From the NCBI GenBank assembly GCA_964519995.1, contig CAZFLY010000014.1:1-52438 (forward strand): a stretch of DNA of 52,438 nt, in the 5' to 3' direction. The notes beneath the pieces are model-generated. The model was not told where the DNA came from and ran no database searches. It saw nothing but the letters and a program-made list of their open reading frames with translations. This document shows, piece by piece, positions 1-8,988 of this stretch (the first letter of the stretch is position 1; every line of letters starts with the position of its first letter). This stretch comes from CAZFLY01 sp964519995 (GTDB taxonomy: Bacteria > Planctomycetota > Phycisphaerae > Sedimentisphaerales > Anaerobacaceae). A program made the position numbers and the translations under genes.

Positions 1-2
1 CT

Positions 3-458
3 GCCGAGAAAACCTGTATTGTCTTCAGCACATTAACCTGGTTTTGGGCCGGATGTTGTCTACAAGAGAATACATTTTGTTGTAATGGTGAAGAATGCTG
101 TGATTCGGCTACCGAGTGCTGTGATGATGGCAACTGTGTAGAGAAATGCGATCCAGATGGTGAGTCTTGTGATTGGGAGTGGCCAGTAAACGCGCCATGC
201 CAGCAAATTTCTCCAGATGATCATAGGTGTGTTCCAGGCCATGAAGGTAATCAATGCCGCTGGCACGTGACTGAAACCCTGCATGGCTCGAGTGCCGCCT
301 GTGCTTCTTGCGCCCCCTTTTGTGATCGATCGTTGGCTGGCTATTGTGTCATGATGACTGCGGATACATGCAGATTCCAGTGGTTTTACGGTTGTGTATG
401 TGATGATAACAACCCTTACGGTCCGGTAGGTGTTGGCGAATATTATAAATGCGATTAA
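3..458 (+). CDS. Cysteine-rich secreted protein, 5' end missing
   Basis: An open frame runs from the window edge to a TAA at 456-458, so the gene starts outside the window. The visible 151 residues are very rich in cysteine, with doublets (GCC, FCC, ECC, ECC) in the first 45 residues and more spaced cysteines towards the C-terminus (CASCAPFC, CRFQWFYGCVC). Such spacing suggests a small disulfide-bonded extracellular domain. I do not recognise the family. Asp, Gly and Asn are frequent, fitting a secreted protein. It lies 88 bp upstream of another exported protein on the same strand and may be co-transcribed with it. The minus-strand frame over the same stretch has no sensible protein character. 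Confidence 0.6.
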   Translation, partial: AEKTCIVFSTLTWFWAGCCLQENTFCCNGEECCDSATECCDDGNCVEKCDPDGESCDWEWPVNAPCQQISPDDHRCVPGHEGNQCRWHVTETLHGSSAACASCAPFCDRSLAGYCVMMTADTCRFQWFYGCVCDDNNPYGPVGVGEYYKCD

Positions 459-546
459 CATTCTTGCTGAACTGAAGGCTCTATAGTTAAACGAAAAAGG
501 TATGTTTGAATTATCTTTTTCCATTGTGAAACAAAGGAGCATACTT

Positions 547-1623
547 ATGTTTAATAGAGCATTGCCAAGTAAACGACGATTGAACCATACGTCAAAGATA
601 CGTCGTTCGTATATAAAATTCACTTTACAGTTGGTAGTCTTTTTTATCTTGACTAGTATAACGGTGCTTGTTCAAGGGAATGAACCGAAATCAAATTTAT
701 CGGTTGAAGAACTCAAAGAGATCGCAACTGTGATTAAAGCTGTGGAGGATAGTCTCTTCAACATAAAGATTGAATCAGAGGCATGGGTTGAGACAAAAAC
801 ATCTTTATTTGACCCTTGTGAGCCTTGGGAGCGAACTCCGATTTACGTTTCGTCTACCGCGTGGTTCGATGGGAAACCTGAAGGCAAGGCAAGAGTAGAT
901 GTGCACAGGCAGGTCTTTGAAGGTCAACAAAGTGTTGTTCCATATGGAGAATCAAGCTCATCTTTTGGCTTTAATGGACAGTATGGGAGAATAGTTAACC
1001 ATACATCTGGGCGACCTGGAAAAACATTCGCTCTCAAGAAGGGAGATCTTCTTCATGGTGCTCCCAGGAGTTTGAGAACTGGGTGGTGCGAGCGCTTCAC
1101 TGGGGCAGCTTTTTCACTAAATCTTTTCAACGATGAAATATATTCATTTTCTAAAATTTTTGAGTTGGGTAGCGATGCAAACTCTGAGGCTGCATCTGAG
1201 CTTGAATTCACAGTCGAAGAATTTCAAGGTGTAGAGTGCATAAAAATCAGGTCAAAACTGTACCACTCCAGCTATTGGCTTGACCCGTCTCATGGGTTTG
1301 CACTGCGTGGGAACAAATCCATCGCCATATATCAAGATGGTCATGAAGAGCTTGTAACGTTCATGGAAGTCACCAAATTGAAAGAGGTGACGCCAGGCGT
1401 ATGGTGGCCGATAGAAGCATCTTTCGTATCAAGGACAAGGCCTTCTAAGCCTGTAAAAGCTTGGCGACGTTTTGTCTACCGAGCTTCTAATGTCGTTGCA
1501 AATGATCCCAACTTTGATGAGAGTGTTTTCACGGTGCCTTTTCCAGAGGGATATTTAATCGAGGATAAGGTTAAGGGAACAACCTACAGGGTTGGACAAG
1601 AGCAGAAAATCAAAGACAAATAG
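547..1623 (+). CDS. Secreted hypothetical protein, LolA-like
   Basis: Predicted exported protein of 358 residues. The ATG at 547 is preferred over the one at 502 because AAAGGAG lies about 8 bases upstream and it places a basic N-terminus plus hydrophobic segment (about residues 25-45, ending near VLVQGNE) at the start, as in a signal peptide or N-terminal anchor. The rest is soluble, with alternating beta-type segments and a closing part resembling planctomycete outer-membrane-lipoprotein-sorting-like proteins (KEVTPGVWWPIEA, then NFDESVFTVPFPEGY). Family placement is from general resemblance only. Substrate and role are unknown. Confidence 0.7.
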   Translation: MFNRALPSKRRLNHTSKIRRSYIKFTLQLVVFFILTSITVLVQGNEPKSNLSVEELKEIATVIKAVEDSLFNIKIESEAWVETKTSLFDPCEPWERTPIYVSSTAWFDGKPEGKARVDVHRQVFEGQQSVVPYGESSSSFGFNGQYGRIVNHTSGRPGKTFALKKGDLLHGAPRSLRTGWCERFTGAAFSLNLFNDEIYSFSKIFELGSDANSEAASELEFTVEEFQGVECIKIRSKLYHSSYWLDPSHGFALRGNKSIAIYQDGHEELVTFMEVTKLKEVTPGVWWPIEASFVSRTRPSKPVKAWRRFVYRASNVVANDPNFDESVFTVPFPEGYLIEDKVKGTTYRVGQEQKIKDK

Positions 1624-1807
1624 CTGTCTGATTGCGGAGCAAAATGGCAGTGTCAGGCAGCAGTGTTAGGAATAATGTACGATCGGTATCTGGTGTCCGT
1701 CATATAGCCAGTTTCTCATTACACGTTAACTGCTTACTACTAGCCACAGATTCCTTAAATCCGCAGTGATAATCAACAGGACGCGCAGTATTCAGCGTGA
1801 CTATATA

Positions 1808-2353
1808 TTATTGAAAGTCGAAAAGAGATTGCGTTTTGATCATTGTCACCTGGTCGGGATAGGCAGCAAACGTGTGAATATGCAACTCACTGCGTCTGGC
1901 CTCAAAATCAATGTAACAGAACGGCTGGAGGTTGTCGATTTCCAGGTCAGGAAATTTCACAAATATACCACGATTGTGAGCAAAACTCTCAAGGTCCTTA
2001 TGGCTCTGCCGATACAAATTGGAGCTCATCTTCTCAACCTGAAAATCCGTCATATAGCTGACACCCCGGCTCAAGGTGCACTTGTGAGTTCGCGGACCAC
2101 GAAACTGGAAACGCTCTACCAATCCTCGCTGCGGAAGCGGTTGACCAGGTGCGCTTACCACTTCAGCAAGGCACGCGTCACCGGCAAAGACACTAACAAC
2201 ATGTGTACAGCCAGTTACCCAAATAAGCGCTTCATATTTTTCAGTTCTCAACTGACGACTGGCATAAACCTGGAAAAGCTCAGGATGTAAAGGTCTTTGG
2301 TATAGGCTAAAAGTCAATTGCTCAACGGTTACGTTGATTTGTGGCGAATCCAT
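1808..2353 (-). CDS. DUF2617-like hypothetical protein
   Basis: Soluble protein of about 181 residues with no signal peptide or membrane segment. The N-terminal part (EQLTFSLYQRPLHPELF) and overall length resemble the DUF2617 family of unknown function. The ATG at 2353 is chosen because the longer frame starting at 2455 adds a stretch unlike the rest; an ATG at 2374 is also possible. Ribosome binding sites are weak for all candidates (GGGGA before 2353). The plus-strand frame over the same region is its shadow. Family assignment is from memory. Confidence 0.55.
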   Translation of the reverse strand: MDSPQINVTVEQLTFSLYQRPLHPELFQVYASRQLRTEKYEALIWVTGCTHVVSVFAGDACLAEVVSAPGQPLPQRGLVERFQFRGPRTHKCTLSRGVSYMTDFQVEKMSSNLYRQSHKDLESFAHNRGIFVKFPDLEIDNLQPFCYIDFEARRSELHIHTFAAYPDQVTMIKTQSLFDFQ

Positions 2354-2553
2354 AAAAAATCCCCAACCATACATCTTTAAGTCAAAAGATATTGTACAAA
2401 AATAGCATCGTTTATTCAAGACCAATATCAGTACTGATAACGCGGATTCGGCCACTTATAGGACGATTGTTTTGCAAGCTAAGCAAACTAAACAAGTAAT
2501 AGAAGCTAAGTTTTTTTGGAAAAAATCAGAAACCGGTCACCTATTTTCGTCTT

Positions 2554-3462
2554 TCATCGCTGAAAAAAAATCGCATTAATAATAGTAGCAATAATGTCGT
2601 AAAAGGCATGAGTCCCCGCTGTAATTCCGAAGCCACGAATTGCAAAGACGATAGCAAAATAAATTCCTGCAATTGTCCGAAATCCAAATTCTGTCCAGCT
2701 AAACGGACTACCCTGGTCAAGTTGTCCGTTGACCAAGGCAATATGGTGATGCGCACTGAAAAATGCTGCTGATAATAGAACCGATAGTACAATTGCGTTC
2801 TTATGTGTGAAGCCAAGCACATCTTGAAATAGCACCATCAAAAGACATATCAGAATCAACCGAAACACAAGCTCTTCGTATATACCAGCTCCAATACCAG
2901 TAACAATATTGGCCATCAGAGAAGGTTTCATATCGCTGACGGGCGTACTATTTGCCAACAACAAGGAATCAGCGAGAGTCAACAAGCAATCAGGAACTGC
3001 CTCCAGCCTTATCTGCACAGCCTGAGAGGCAATCTGGTCATTGCCACTCGGCGTCTGTGCAGGACTATTTAGGAACAAACTCAGCACAATCAACGGTGCT
3101 GCAAGCAAGATGCACTCAATCGTCATGGGTAAAAAATCTCCCAGACTAAACCACCATCGTTTGCGGGATGCAACTTGCAGCGATATTAGAATCACCATAA
3201 CAACCAAGGGAGGTGCCACCCAGGCCAATCTGCTGCCTGAACCGATATATTCTAGAAAATTCTGCAGCCAAACGAATGCCACAATACGGATTTGAGATTG
3301 GTTCAAAACATCTGTGTTTATCAGAATAGTCCCTAACTCATACAGGACTATAAACGGCAACAGAAAGATAACAGCATAAATTGGTCGGCTCGTTCGTTCA
3401 AGATACGAATCCTGCGCAAAATTGAACAACTGACTCGTACTATATCTGTATTTATCCTTCAT
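2554..3462 (-). CDS. CPBP family intramembrane metalloprotease
   Basis: Polytopic membrane protein of 302 residues with the signature motifs of the CAAX protease/bacteriocin-processing (CPBP, Abi) family. They are a paired glutamate followed by arginine (YEELVFR), a histidine motif in the next helix (FSAHHHI) and a last motif (GTHAFYD) near the C-terminus. These residues coordinate the catalytic metal inside the membrane in characterised members. Roughly eight hydrophobic segments are visible. Bacterial members act in peptide processing, bacteriocin self-immunity or membrane protein turnover; the substrate cannot be predicted here. It stands alone, divergent from the DNA glycosylase gene at 3613. 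A GTG one codon upstream (3465) is an equivalent start. Confidence 0.85.
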   Translation of the reverse strand: MKDKYRYSTSQLFNFAQDSYLERTSRPIYAVIFLLPFIVLYELGTILINTDVLNQSQIRIVAFVWLQNFLEYIGSGSRLAWVAPPLVVMVILISLQVASRKRWWFSLGDFLPMTIECILLAAPLIVLSLFLNSPAQTPSGNDQIASQAVQIRLEAVPDCLLTLADSLLLANSTPVSDMKPSLMANIVTGIGAGIYEELVFRLILICLLMVLFQDVLGFTHKNAIVLSVLLSAAFFSAHHHIALVNGQLDQGSPFSWTEFGFRTIAGIYFAIVFAIRGFGITAGTHAFYDIIATIINAIFFQR

Positions 3463-3612
3463 CACATTTGCAGTTGTAAATGACGACCTCTAAAGTTTTA
3501 ATTTTTCGTTTGCAAAAAATCGTTGACCTTGACGATTCAATTTTGCAGAGTCTACTGCAAAAAAACCGAAATTACAATAGTCAAGAATTACCTGTTTTTG
3601 TATATACGCAAA

Positions 3613-4278
3613 ATGATAAGAGAGCAATTAACCGAAATCTATGAATTACTCTTAAGTCGGTTCGGCCCTCAGCACTGGTGGCCCGGCGATACACAATTTG
3701 AAATAATAACGGGAGCAATACTCACCCAAAACACAAACTGGAGTAACGTAGAAAAAGCAATAACCAACCTGAAAACAGTCAAGCTATTAAATCCTGAGCA
3801 AATACGCAGCACCGATATATCTGAACTCGCGGAACTAATCAGGCCTGCAGGCTACTATCGGCTCAAAGCGAAGCGACTCAAGAACTTCGTGGATTGGCTG
3901 TTCGCCAATTATGATGGCAAGATGGTAAATCTTAAAAATGTCCACACCGAACAACTAAGGACAGAACTTTTGGTGATCAAAGGTATTGGCCCAGAGACAG
4001 CGGATTCAATCTTACTATATGCCTTCAAAAGACCTGTCTTCGTCGTCGATGCATATACCGCACGAATTGCCGTGCGCCACCAATTGATCGATCCGGATGC
4101 AGATTACGAACAACTACGAGAGCTGTTCCAATCGAACTTAGCGGAAGATGTACAGCTTTTCAATGAATACCACGCCTTGCTGGTAAAGCTCGGCAAAGAA
4201 TTCTGCAAGCCGAAAGCTCAATGCTCCGCCTGCCCGCTGAAAGAACTACCTCATACAGTTGAGATCGAATATTCTTGA
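3613..4278 (+). CDS. Endonuclease III-related DNA glycosylase (HhH-GPD)
   Basis: Predicted base-excision repair protein of 221 residues. It has the helix-hairpin-helix motif (VIKGIGPETAD) followed by the catalytic aspartate (VVDAYTAR) of the HhH-GPD superfamily. The lysine that makes endonuclease III bifunctional is Glu here (GPET), as expected of a monofunctional glycosylase such as the COG2231/MagIII branch. The C-terminal cluster region has three cysteines (CKPKAQCSAC), but the fourth position of the usual C-x6-C-x2-C-x5-C pattern is Pro/His, so the iron-sulfur cluster may be altered or lost. The ATG at 3613 is used; a TTG at 3523 would add 30 residues not typical of the family. Confidence 0.85.
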   Translation: MIREQLTEIYELLLSRFGPQHWWPGDTQFEIITGAILTQNTNWSNVEKAITNLKTVKLLNPEQIRSTDISELAELIRPAGYYRLKAKRLKNFVDWLFANYDGKMVNLKNVHTEQLRTELLVIKGIGPETADSILLYAFKRPVFVVDAYTARIAVRHQLIDPDADYEQLRELFQSNLAEDVQLFNEYHALLVKLGKEFCKPKAQCSACPLKELPHTVEIEYS

Positions 4279-4346
4279 GACAACCAAAATATTTAGCAAC
4301 GCAGTTTCACTATGGCGTCTTGAACGCATCACGCTATGCGCTATTT

Positions 4347-4745
4347 TTACTTCAACTGCCAATCAGCCGGACAACAGCCAAGCCAGTAACCGGTAAACTC
4401 CTTTAAGTCATCAAAGTCAACATCGTTATCTCCATCAAGGTCGCCGGCTAATCCGCTTCCAGTGTGAAGCCATAGTTCAGATAATCTCGCGAAGTCATCA
4501 AATTCAACAATGCACAAAGGCCCGCCAGGCCAAAAACCGCCTAACAGCTCATATCCGTCGCCTTTGCTCCAGTCGGCGTCCGTCTGACCGATAGTGCCGG
4601 TTAGTTCGTATGGCCCACCACTACTCGTCCCCCCGCCGCCGTCAATCGTATACCAGCTAATCTCGTATTGGCCCAAGGCCGAACCAGCCATTAGAAAACA
4701 TGCTGCCAGCAAGCTAATAAACGAGTTTTGAGCAATCTCTCTCAT
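4347..4745 (-). CDS. Small secreted protein with dockerin-like repeat
   Basis: Exported protein of 132 residues. A signal peptide ends near GSALGQ. A Gly/Ser-rich beta segment follows (EISWYTIDGGGG, TGTIGQTDADWSKG), and a C-terminal dockerin-like Ca-binding loop (GDLDGDNDVDFDDL) is followed by YWLGCCPADW. Similar short proteins occur widely in Sedimentisphaerales-type planctomycetes, as I recall. Its ATG overlaps the end of the upstream 603-residue protein gene by four bases and is preceded by a strong AAAGGAGGT, so the two are translationally coupled and probably act together at the cell surface. Function is unknown. Confidence 0.75.
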   Translation of the reverse strand: MREIAQNSFISLLAACFLMAGSALGQYEISWYTIDGGGGTSSGGPYELTGTIGQTDADWSKGDGYELLGGFWPGGPLCIVEFDDFARLSELWLHTGSGLAGDLDGDNDVDFDDLKEFTGYWLGCCPADWQLK

Positions 4746-6550
4746 TGGTGTACCTCCTTTGCGGGACCAAACTGCTGTTGCTGTATGGTTCTTTCCAAGG
4801 TCTCAACAAGATGTACGATTTGCTTATTCTGCTTCTCGATTAATCGCTCCTGCTCTCCAACTCTTATAATTAAGTCTTTAAGGACTTCATTATGTGCAGA
4901 TACTGTAGCCGACAAATCACGGCTTCCATTCTCAGACCGCACAAAATCGCTCAACTTAGAGTGGTTTAATTGATGCTCTTTATCAGATTGATCATATTCT
5001 GCCTCGGGCAACCTCTCCATTGACATTACAGCTTCATACGCTGTTGCCACGTCTTCGGGATAAGGTGTTCTATCAGTGAAGGATAATGCAGAGACATTTT
5101 TTGTTACATAGACATCGCCCACGAAGTATCCCGCGTAACTGCTACCGCTTATGCCATACACGCCGTAGCTGTTTTCGCTAAAGCCATACACGCCCTTGCT
5201 GTTGGAGCTCTCGCCATGCACGGCGGCGTAGCCGCTGTCGCTGTAGCCATACACGCCGGTGCCGCCGCCGGAATTGGTGGCCTTGATAATCGCGGAAGAA
5301 CTGGACGCGCTAAGCTCAAGCGGCACGTTAACATTCAGCGTAACACCCCCTGATGTACCGCCGCCATTTAAGCCTGTGCCAGCATTCACCGCTGTTATAT
5401 CACCAATGCCAACATCATCTCCATCATCCAGTCCAGCAGGACGGCTGGAAACCTCGCTCCAGGTTATCCCATCCTTCACCGAAGCTAAAACGGTCGGGTC
5501 TGTCTCACTTGTTATACCAACATCATCTCCATCATCCAGTCCAGCAGGACGGCTAGAAATCTCGCTCCAGCTAACTCCATCCTTCACCGAAGCTAAAACT
5601 GTTGGGTCTGTCTCACTTGTTATACCAACATCATCTCCATCATCTAATCCGGCAGGACGGCTGGAAACTTCGCTCCAGGTTATCCCATCCTTCACCGAAG
5701 CTAAAACGGTCGGGTCTGTCTCGCTCGTTAAATAACCCGCTGTGGAGTGATTTCCCCAGCCAAAGGCAGCGTTCCAATTGCTGATGTGCCCAGCGAATAT
5801 TCCAGCCGCAGGACTCGCACCGTAAACGGGATCTATCTCACTCGGCGGATTCTGCCAACTGGCAAAACCTGTACTATTGGATGTAAGGACTTTACCATCT
5901 CCTTGTGTACCATCCCTAATCCTGACTTGACCATAAACGTCCAATTTTGAATTGGGATACCTCGTTCCAATGCCGACTTCGCCAATGGTATCCACATACA
6001 ATGCCTTGGTTGGAGAACCATCTGATGCATCAAGGTAATGATGTGAATGGTCGGCGCTACTACGCCAACTGGCAAGCCCATCGGTATCCGAGGTCAAAAT
6101 AAAACCTTCTCCAGCACCCTCAGGCATGTTAATACCACCGGCCGTCTTTGCATAAATCGCATAAGGCGTCGGCGTTATCTCCTGCCGCGGCTCCAGGAAG
6201 GTATATACGTTGGGGTCGTTCATATCGCCCGGCCGAATGCCAATCTCTAACCAGACAGCGTTGCCATCAAACACACTACCGAAATCCAATGGCACCGTAA
6301 AGTAGCCATCGATGACATCAATATCCGGCACGTTAACATCGCTACCGATTTGATTGCCAATAACGATATTAGGATCATCGAATAGTTTGAACTGAAGGTC
6401 ATAGAAGCCATCCGCTACGGCGTTAGCGTCTATGAGCCGGCCCTGATAGCTAAACGCTGTGCCCATCGGCACCGCCTCGGTGACCCTGGCTGAACAAACC
6501 ATCAGGCCCAAAGCCAAAAACATAATTGCTAACATTTTTCTTGTTCTCAT
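4742..6550 (-). CDS. Repetitive secreted fibre-like protein with C-terminal coiled coil
   Basis: Exported protein of 602 residues. The ATG at 6550 follows GGAAGGG and gives a clean signal peptide (MRTRKMLAIMFLALGL). The N-terminal domain (AFSYQGRLIDANAVADGFYD, then QEITPTPYAIYA) is the type found at the start of many planctomycete and Bacteroidetes surface proteins. Next come beta-helical segments (GIGTRYPNSKLDVYG), three near-identical 36-residue repeats (ETDPTVLASVKDG...), a glycine-rich YGVYG-type region like phage tail fibres, and a C-terminal part resembling the region after tail-fibre chaperone domains, with a coiled coil (about the last 60 residues, EVLKDLIIRVGEQERLIEK). It probably forms a trimeric extracellular fibre; this is inference. 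It is coupled to the small dockerin-type gene downstream. Confidence 0.75.
   Translation of the reverse strand: MRTRKMLAIMFLALGLMVCSARVTEAVPMGTAFSYQGRLIDANAVADGFYDLQFKLFDDPNIVIGNQIGSDVNVPDIDVIDGYFTVPLDFGSVFDGNAVWLEIGIRPGDMNDPNVYTFLEPRQEITPTPYAIYAKTAGGINMPEGAGEGFILTSDTDGLASWRSSADHSHHYLDASDGSPTKALYVDTIGEVGIGTRYPNSKLDVYGQVRIRDGTQGDGKVLTSNSTGFASWQNPPSEIDPVYGASPAAGIFAGHISNWNAAFGWGNHSTAGYLTSETDPTVLASVKDGITWSEVSSRPAGLDDGDDVGITSETDPTVLASVKDGVSWSEISSRPAGLDDGDDVGITSETDPTVLASVKDGITWSEVSSRPAGLDDGDDVGIGDITAVNAGTGLNGGGTSGGVTLNVNVPLELSASSSSAIIKATNSGGGTGVYGYSDSGYAAVHGESSNSKGVYGFSENSYGVYGISGSSYAGYFVGDVYVTKNVSALSFTDRTPYPEDVATAYEAVMSMERLPEAEYDQSDKEHQLNHSKLSDFVRSENGSRDLSATVSAHNEVLKDLIIRVGEQERLIEKQNKQIVHLVETLERTIQQQQFGPAKEVHQ
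5411..5734. repeat. Three tandem 108-bp repeats inside the fibre gene
   Basis: Three consecutive units of exactly 108 bp begin at 5411, 5519 and 5627, each starting AACATCATCT on the plus strand. They differ at only a few positions, mostly synonymous. Each encodes 36 residues of the fibre-like protein on the minus strand. The high DNA identity suggests recent duplication or gene conversion, and copy number may vary between strains. Confidence 0.9.
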
Positions 6551-6743
6551 TTTTCTACCCTTCCAAAGATTGTCCCCGTCCCACATCAAGTGCGGGATAA
6601 ATCCCAGCAGGAAACTGTTGATATTTTTATAGTGCACACTGAGCGCACCGATATTTACGGGCAAAATTCGTTAAATTTGACTGATAAAGCTGCATTTGCT
6701 CCGTTGTTGCTTCCTGCCTCCAGCGAACTGTACATAATATAAC

Positions 6744-6771
6744 ATTATATGCTCTTATGCCCAGCTGTCAA
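6744..6771 (-). promoter_or_regulatory. Sigma-70 type promoter for the fibre-protein operon
   Basis: Read on the minus strand: TTGACA (6771-6766), 16-bp spacer, TATAAT (6749-6744). Both boxes match the consensus exactly. It faces the fibre gene and would give a leader of about 190 nt. Confidence 0.7.
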
Positions 6772-7018
6772 GATAATTGTTGACTGGATGAGGAGAGAAT
6801 TAGAATTGGTTCAGAAATCGAAAAATCCACAGGTACTCAACGCTCCCTTATGGTCCTCGTGCTTCGTAGCGAAGCGCAACTTCGCAGAATAGCAGCGGTT
6901 CTTCTTTGAAAAAACGCATATATTTTCTATGACCTGCAGAAAGTCTATTACTAAGGTAGTGGCGGATACGGCGGCAGAGCTAAATTAGCGTTAAATGGAA
7001 AATGCCGGAATGTATTAG
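6772..7018. other. Intergenic stretch between divergent promoters
   Basis: No gene is seen. One short inverted repeat (TTCGTAGCGAAGCGCAACTTCGC region, about 6870-6893) is visible. No other structure stands out. Confidence 0.4.
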
Positions 7019-7046
7019 TTGACGCTACTATGAGCCAGGCTATAAT
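7019..7046 (+). promoter_or_regulatory. Sigma-70 type promoter for hflKC
   Basis: TTGACG (7019-7024), 16-bp spacer, TATAAT (7041-7046), 56 bp upstream of the hflK ATG. Confidence 0.65.
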
Positions 7047-7102
7047 TGGTACTATAGTCGAAATGAGTTTGATCTGACATATTTACTTGGTAAGGTGCGA
7101 TT

Positions 7103-8131
7103 ATGGCAAGGATAGGTTATGACAGTCAGTTGGAAAATAGAGAAATCAGGTTGCCGTTCGGTCCGGACTTCAAGTTCAATTTGGCTTGGCTGAAGTGGAT
7201 AATACCTGCAGTAGTGGTGCTGTGGCTTTTGTCGGGAATATACATTGTCAGGCCGGACGAACAGGGGGTTGTGCGGAGGTTCGGCAGGACGGTCAGAGTG
7301 ACGCAGCCAGGTCCGCACTACTGTTTGCCCCGGCCGGTTGAGAGGGTCAATAAGGTGAAGGTAAAGCAGGTCAGGCGAATCGAAATCGGCTTCAGAACAG
7401 TTAATTCTGGACCACCTGCACAATATAGATTTGTACCAGAAGAATCACTAATGCTGACAGGTGATGAGCAGATAGTCGATGCGCAGATAATAATACAGTA
7501 CCAGGTCAGTGATCCGGAGAAATTCTTGTTCAATGTGCGGGATCTCGAAACGCCACAAGGCGCGCTTATGGACGCCGCTGAGGTGGCTTTGAGGCAGGTA
7601 GTAGGTCAAAGGCCGATTGATGATGTCCTAATAGGTGAGAAGCTACAGATTGAGATTGATATCCGTGAGCTTTTGCAGCAAATAATAGATGGGTATGACA
7701 GTGGGATCAGAGTGGTGGAAGTAAAGCTGCAAACGGTTCGTCCTCCGAAGGAAGTAGCCTCAGCTTTTAGCGATGTCGTAAGTGCAAAAGAAGATAAAGA
7801 ACGATTGATCAAGGAGGCTGATGGTTATCGTGAGGATGTGCTGCCCAAGGCCAGGGGGCAGGCCGAGAAAATAATCAGAGAGGCCGAGGCATATAAGGCC
7901 CAGCGCACCAAACGCGCCCAGGGCGACACCGACAGATTCCTGGCGGTTCTGAAAGAGTACGCAAAAGCAAAAGATATAACCCGCAAGAGGCTGTACTTGG
8001 AAACCATGGAGCGGATTCTGCCGGGCATTCGCAAATTCGTGATTGACCCTGAGGTTAGCGGAAGCCTGTTACAGTTTCTGCCTCTTGAAACCAGTACTGA
8101 GCGCAGTCGAAGTAAAGGAGGTGAAGAATGA
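7103..8131 (+). CDS. hflK: HflK, SPFH-domain membrane protein
   Basis: Protein of 342 residues with one N-terminal membrane helix (about residues 30-48) preceded by a short cytoplasmic tail. An SPFH/Band-7 domain follows (YIVRPDEQGVVRRFG, then QTVRPPKEVASAF), then a long charged helical region (AEKIIREAEAYKAQR). The long N-terminal tail and the partner gene mark it as HflK rather than HflC. In E. coli HflK and HflC form a large membrane complex that surrounds and modulates the FtsH protease. The start has AAGGTG upstream. Its last four bases (ATGA) overlap the start of hflC, so the subunits are translationally coupled. Confidence 0.92.
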   Translation: MARIGYDSQLENREIRLPFGPDFKFNLAWLKWIIPAVVVLWLLSGIYIVRPDEQGVVRRFGRTVRVTQPGPHYCLPRPVERVNKVKVKQVRRIEIGFRTVNSGPPAQYRFVPEESLMLTGDEQIVDAQIIIQYQVSDPEKFLFNVRDLETPQGALMDAAEVALRQVVGQRPIDDVLIGEKLQIEIDIRELLQQIIDGYDSGIRVVEVKLQTVRPPKEVASAFSDVVSAKEDKERLIKEADGYREDVLPKARGQAEKIIREAEAYKAQRTKRAQGDTDRFLAVLKEYAKAKDITRKRLYLETMERILPGIRKFVIDPEVSGSLLQFLPLETSTERSRSKGGEE

Positions 8132-8988
8132 GTTGGAAAATTATCATTGCGATTATTTTGCTTGTAGTAATTGTGGTTTTGTTAGCTGGGTCGATGTTTA
8201 CGGTGGACGAGAAGGAGCAGGCGATTGTTACGCAGTTGGGTAAATACGTAAGAACCGTCACCGAGCCGGGTTTGCACTTCAAGGTTCCTTTCCTTCAAAG
8301 TGCGCACAAGTTTGAAGACAGGGTCCTTGAATATGATGCGGCAGCGGCGAAAATCATCACCAGCGACAAGAAACACCTTGTTATTGATAATTATGCCCGG
8401 TGGAAGATAGTAGATCCGCTGAAGCTTTATCAAACAGTACGCAATGTATTCGGAGCACACGCGAGGCTGGATGATATAGTCTTTTCAGAGATACGTGAAG
8501 AACTTGCACGGCATACGCTTACGGAAGTTGTCTCGATCAATCGCGCGGCGCTAATGGAAAAGGTAGGCCAGCAGTGTGGCATCAAGGCTCGCGAATATGG
8601 GATTGAGGTGATAGATGTGCGTATAAAGCGTGCTGTTTTGCCGGCTGAGGTTGCTCACTCGGTGTATGCGAGGATGAAAGCGGAGCGACAGAGGATCGCT
8701 AAAAAATATCGTTCCGAGGGCGAGGAAGAGGCGGTAAAGATTCAAGCCACTACTGATAAGGAAAGGACCATCCTGCTTGCGGAGAGTTACAGGCAGGCTG
8801 AGAAACTAAAGGGCGAGGGCGATGCCGAGGCAATCAAGGTATATGCAGAGGCCTTTGAGAAAGACCCGGAGTTTTACGCATTTGTCAGGACATTGGAGAC
8901 ATACGAGAAGTCACTGGGGCAGGATACAACAGTTGTTTTGCCGAGTGATTCGGAGTTTTTCCAGTATTTGAGTCCACGGACAAAGTAA
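8128..8988 (+). CDS. hflC: HflC, SPFH-domain membrane protein
   Basis: Partner of HflK, 286 residues. An N-terminal membrane helix (IAIILLVVIVVLLAGSMF) is followed directly by the SPFH domain (VDEKEQAIVTQLGKY) and the helical arm (RAVLPAEVAHSVYARM, KYRSEGEEEAVKIQA). The length and the absence of a long N-terminal tail fit HflC. It is expected to act with HflK as a regulator of FtsH proteolysis in the inner membrane. GGAGG precedes the start by about 5 bases, within the end of hflK. It is the last gene of the pair, followed by a 350-bp non-coding stretch. Confidence 0.92.
   Translation: MSWKIIIAIILLVVIVVLLAGSMFTVDEKEQAIVTQLGKYVRTVTEPGLHFKVPFLQSAHKFEDRVLEYDAAAAKIITSDKKHLVIDNYARWKIVDPLKLYQTVRNVFGAHARLDDIVFSEIREELARHTLTEVVSINRAALMEKVGQQCGIKAREYGIEVIDVRIKRAVLPAEVAHSVYARMKAERQRIAKKYRSEGEEEAVKIQATTDKERTILLAESYRQAEKLKGEGDAEAIKVYAEAFEKDPEFYAFVRTLETYEKSLGQDTTVVLPSDSEFFQYLSPRTK

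Noticed and set aside
60..623. Long minus-strand open frame over the Cys-rich gene
   Set aside because: It overlaps the plus-strand frame with clear protein character and shows no recognisable motif.
1766..2290. Plus-strand open frame over the DUF2617-like gene
   Set aside because: It is the complement shadow of the minus-strand gene, with no family features.
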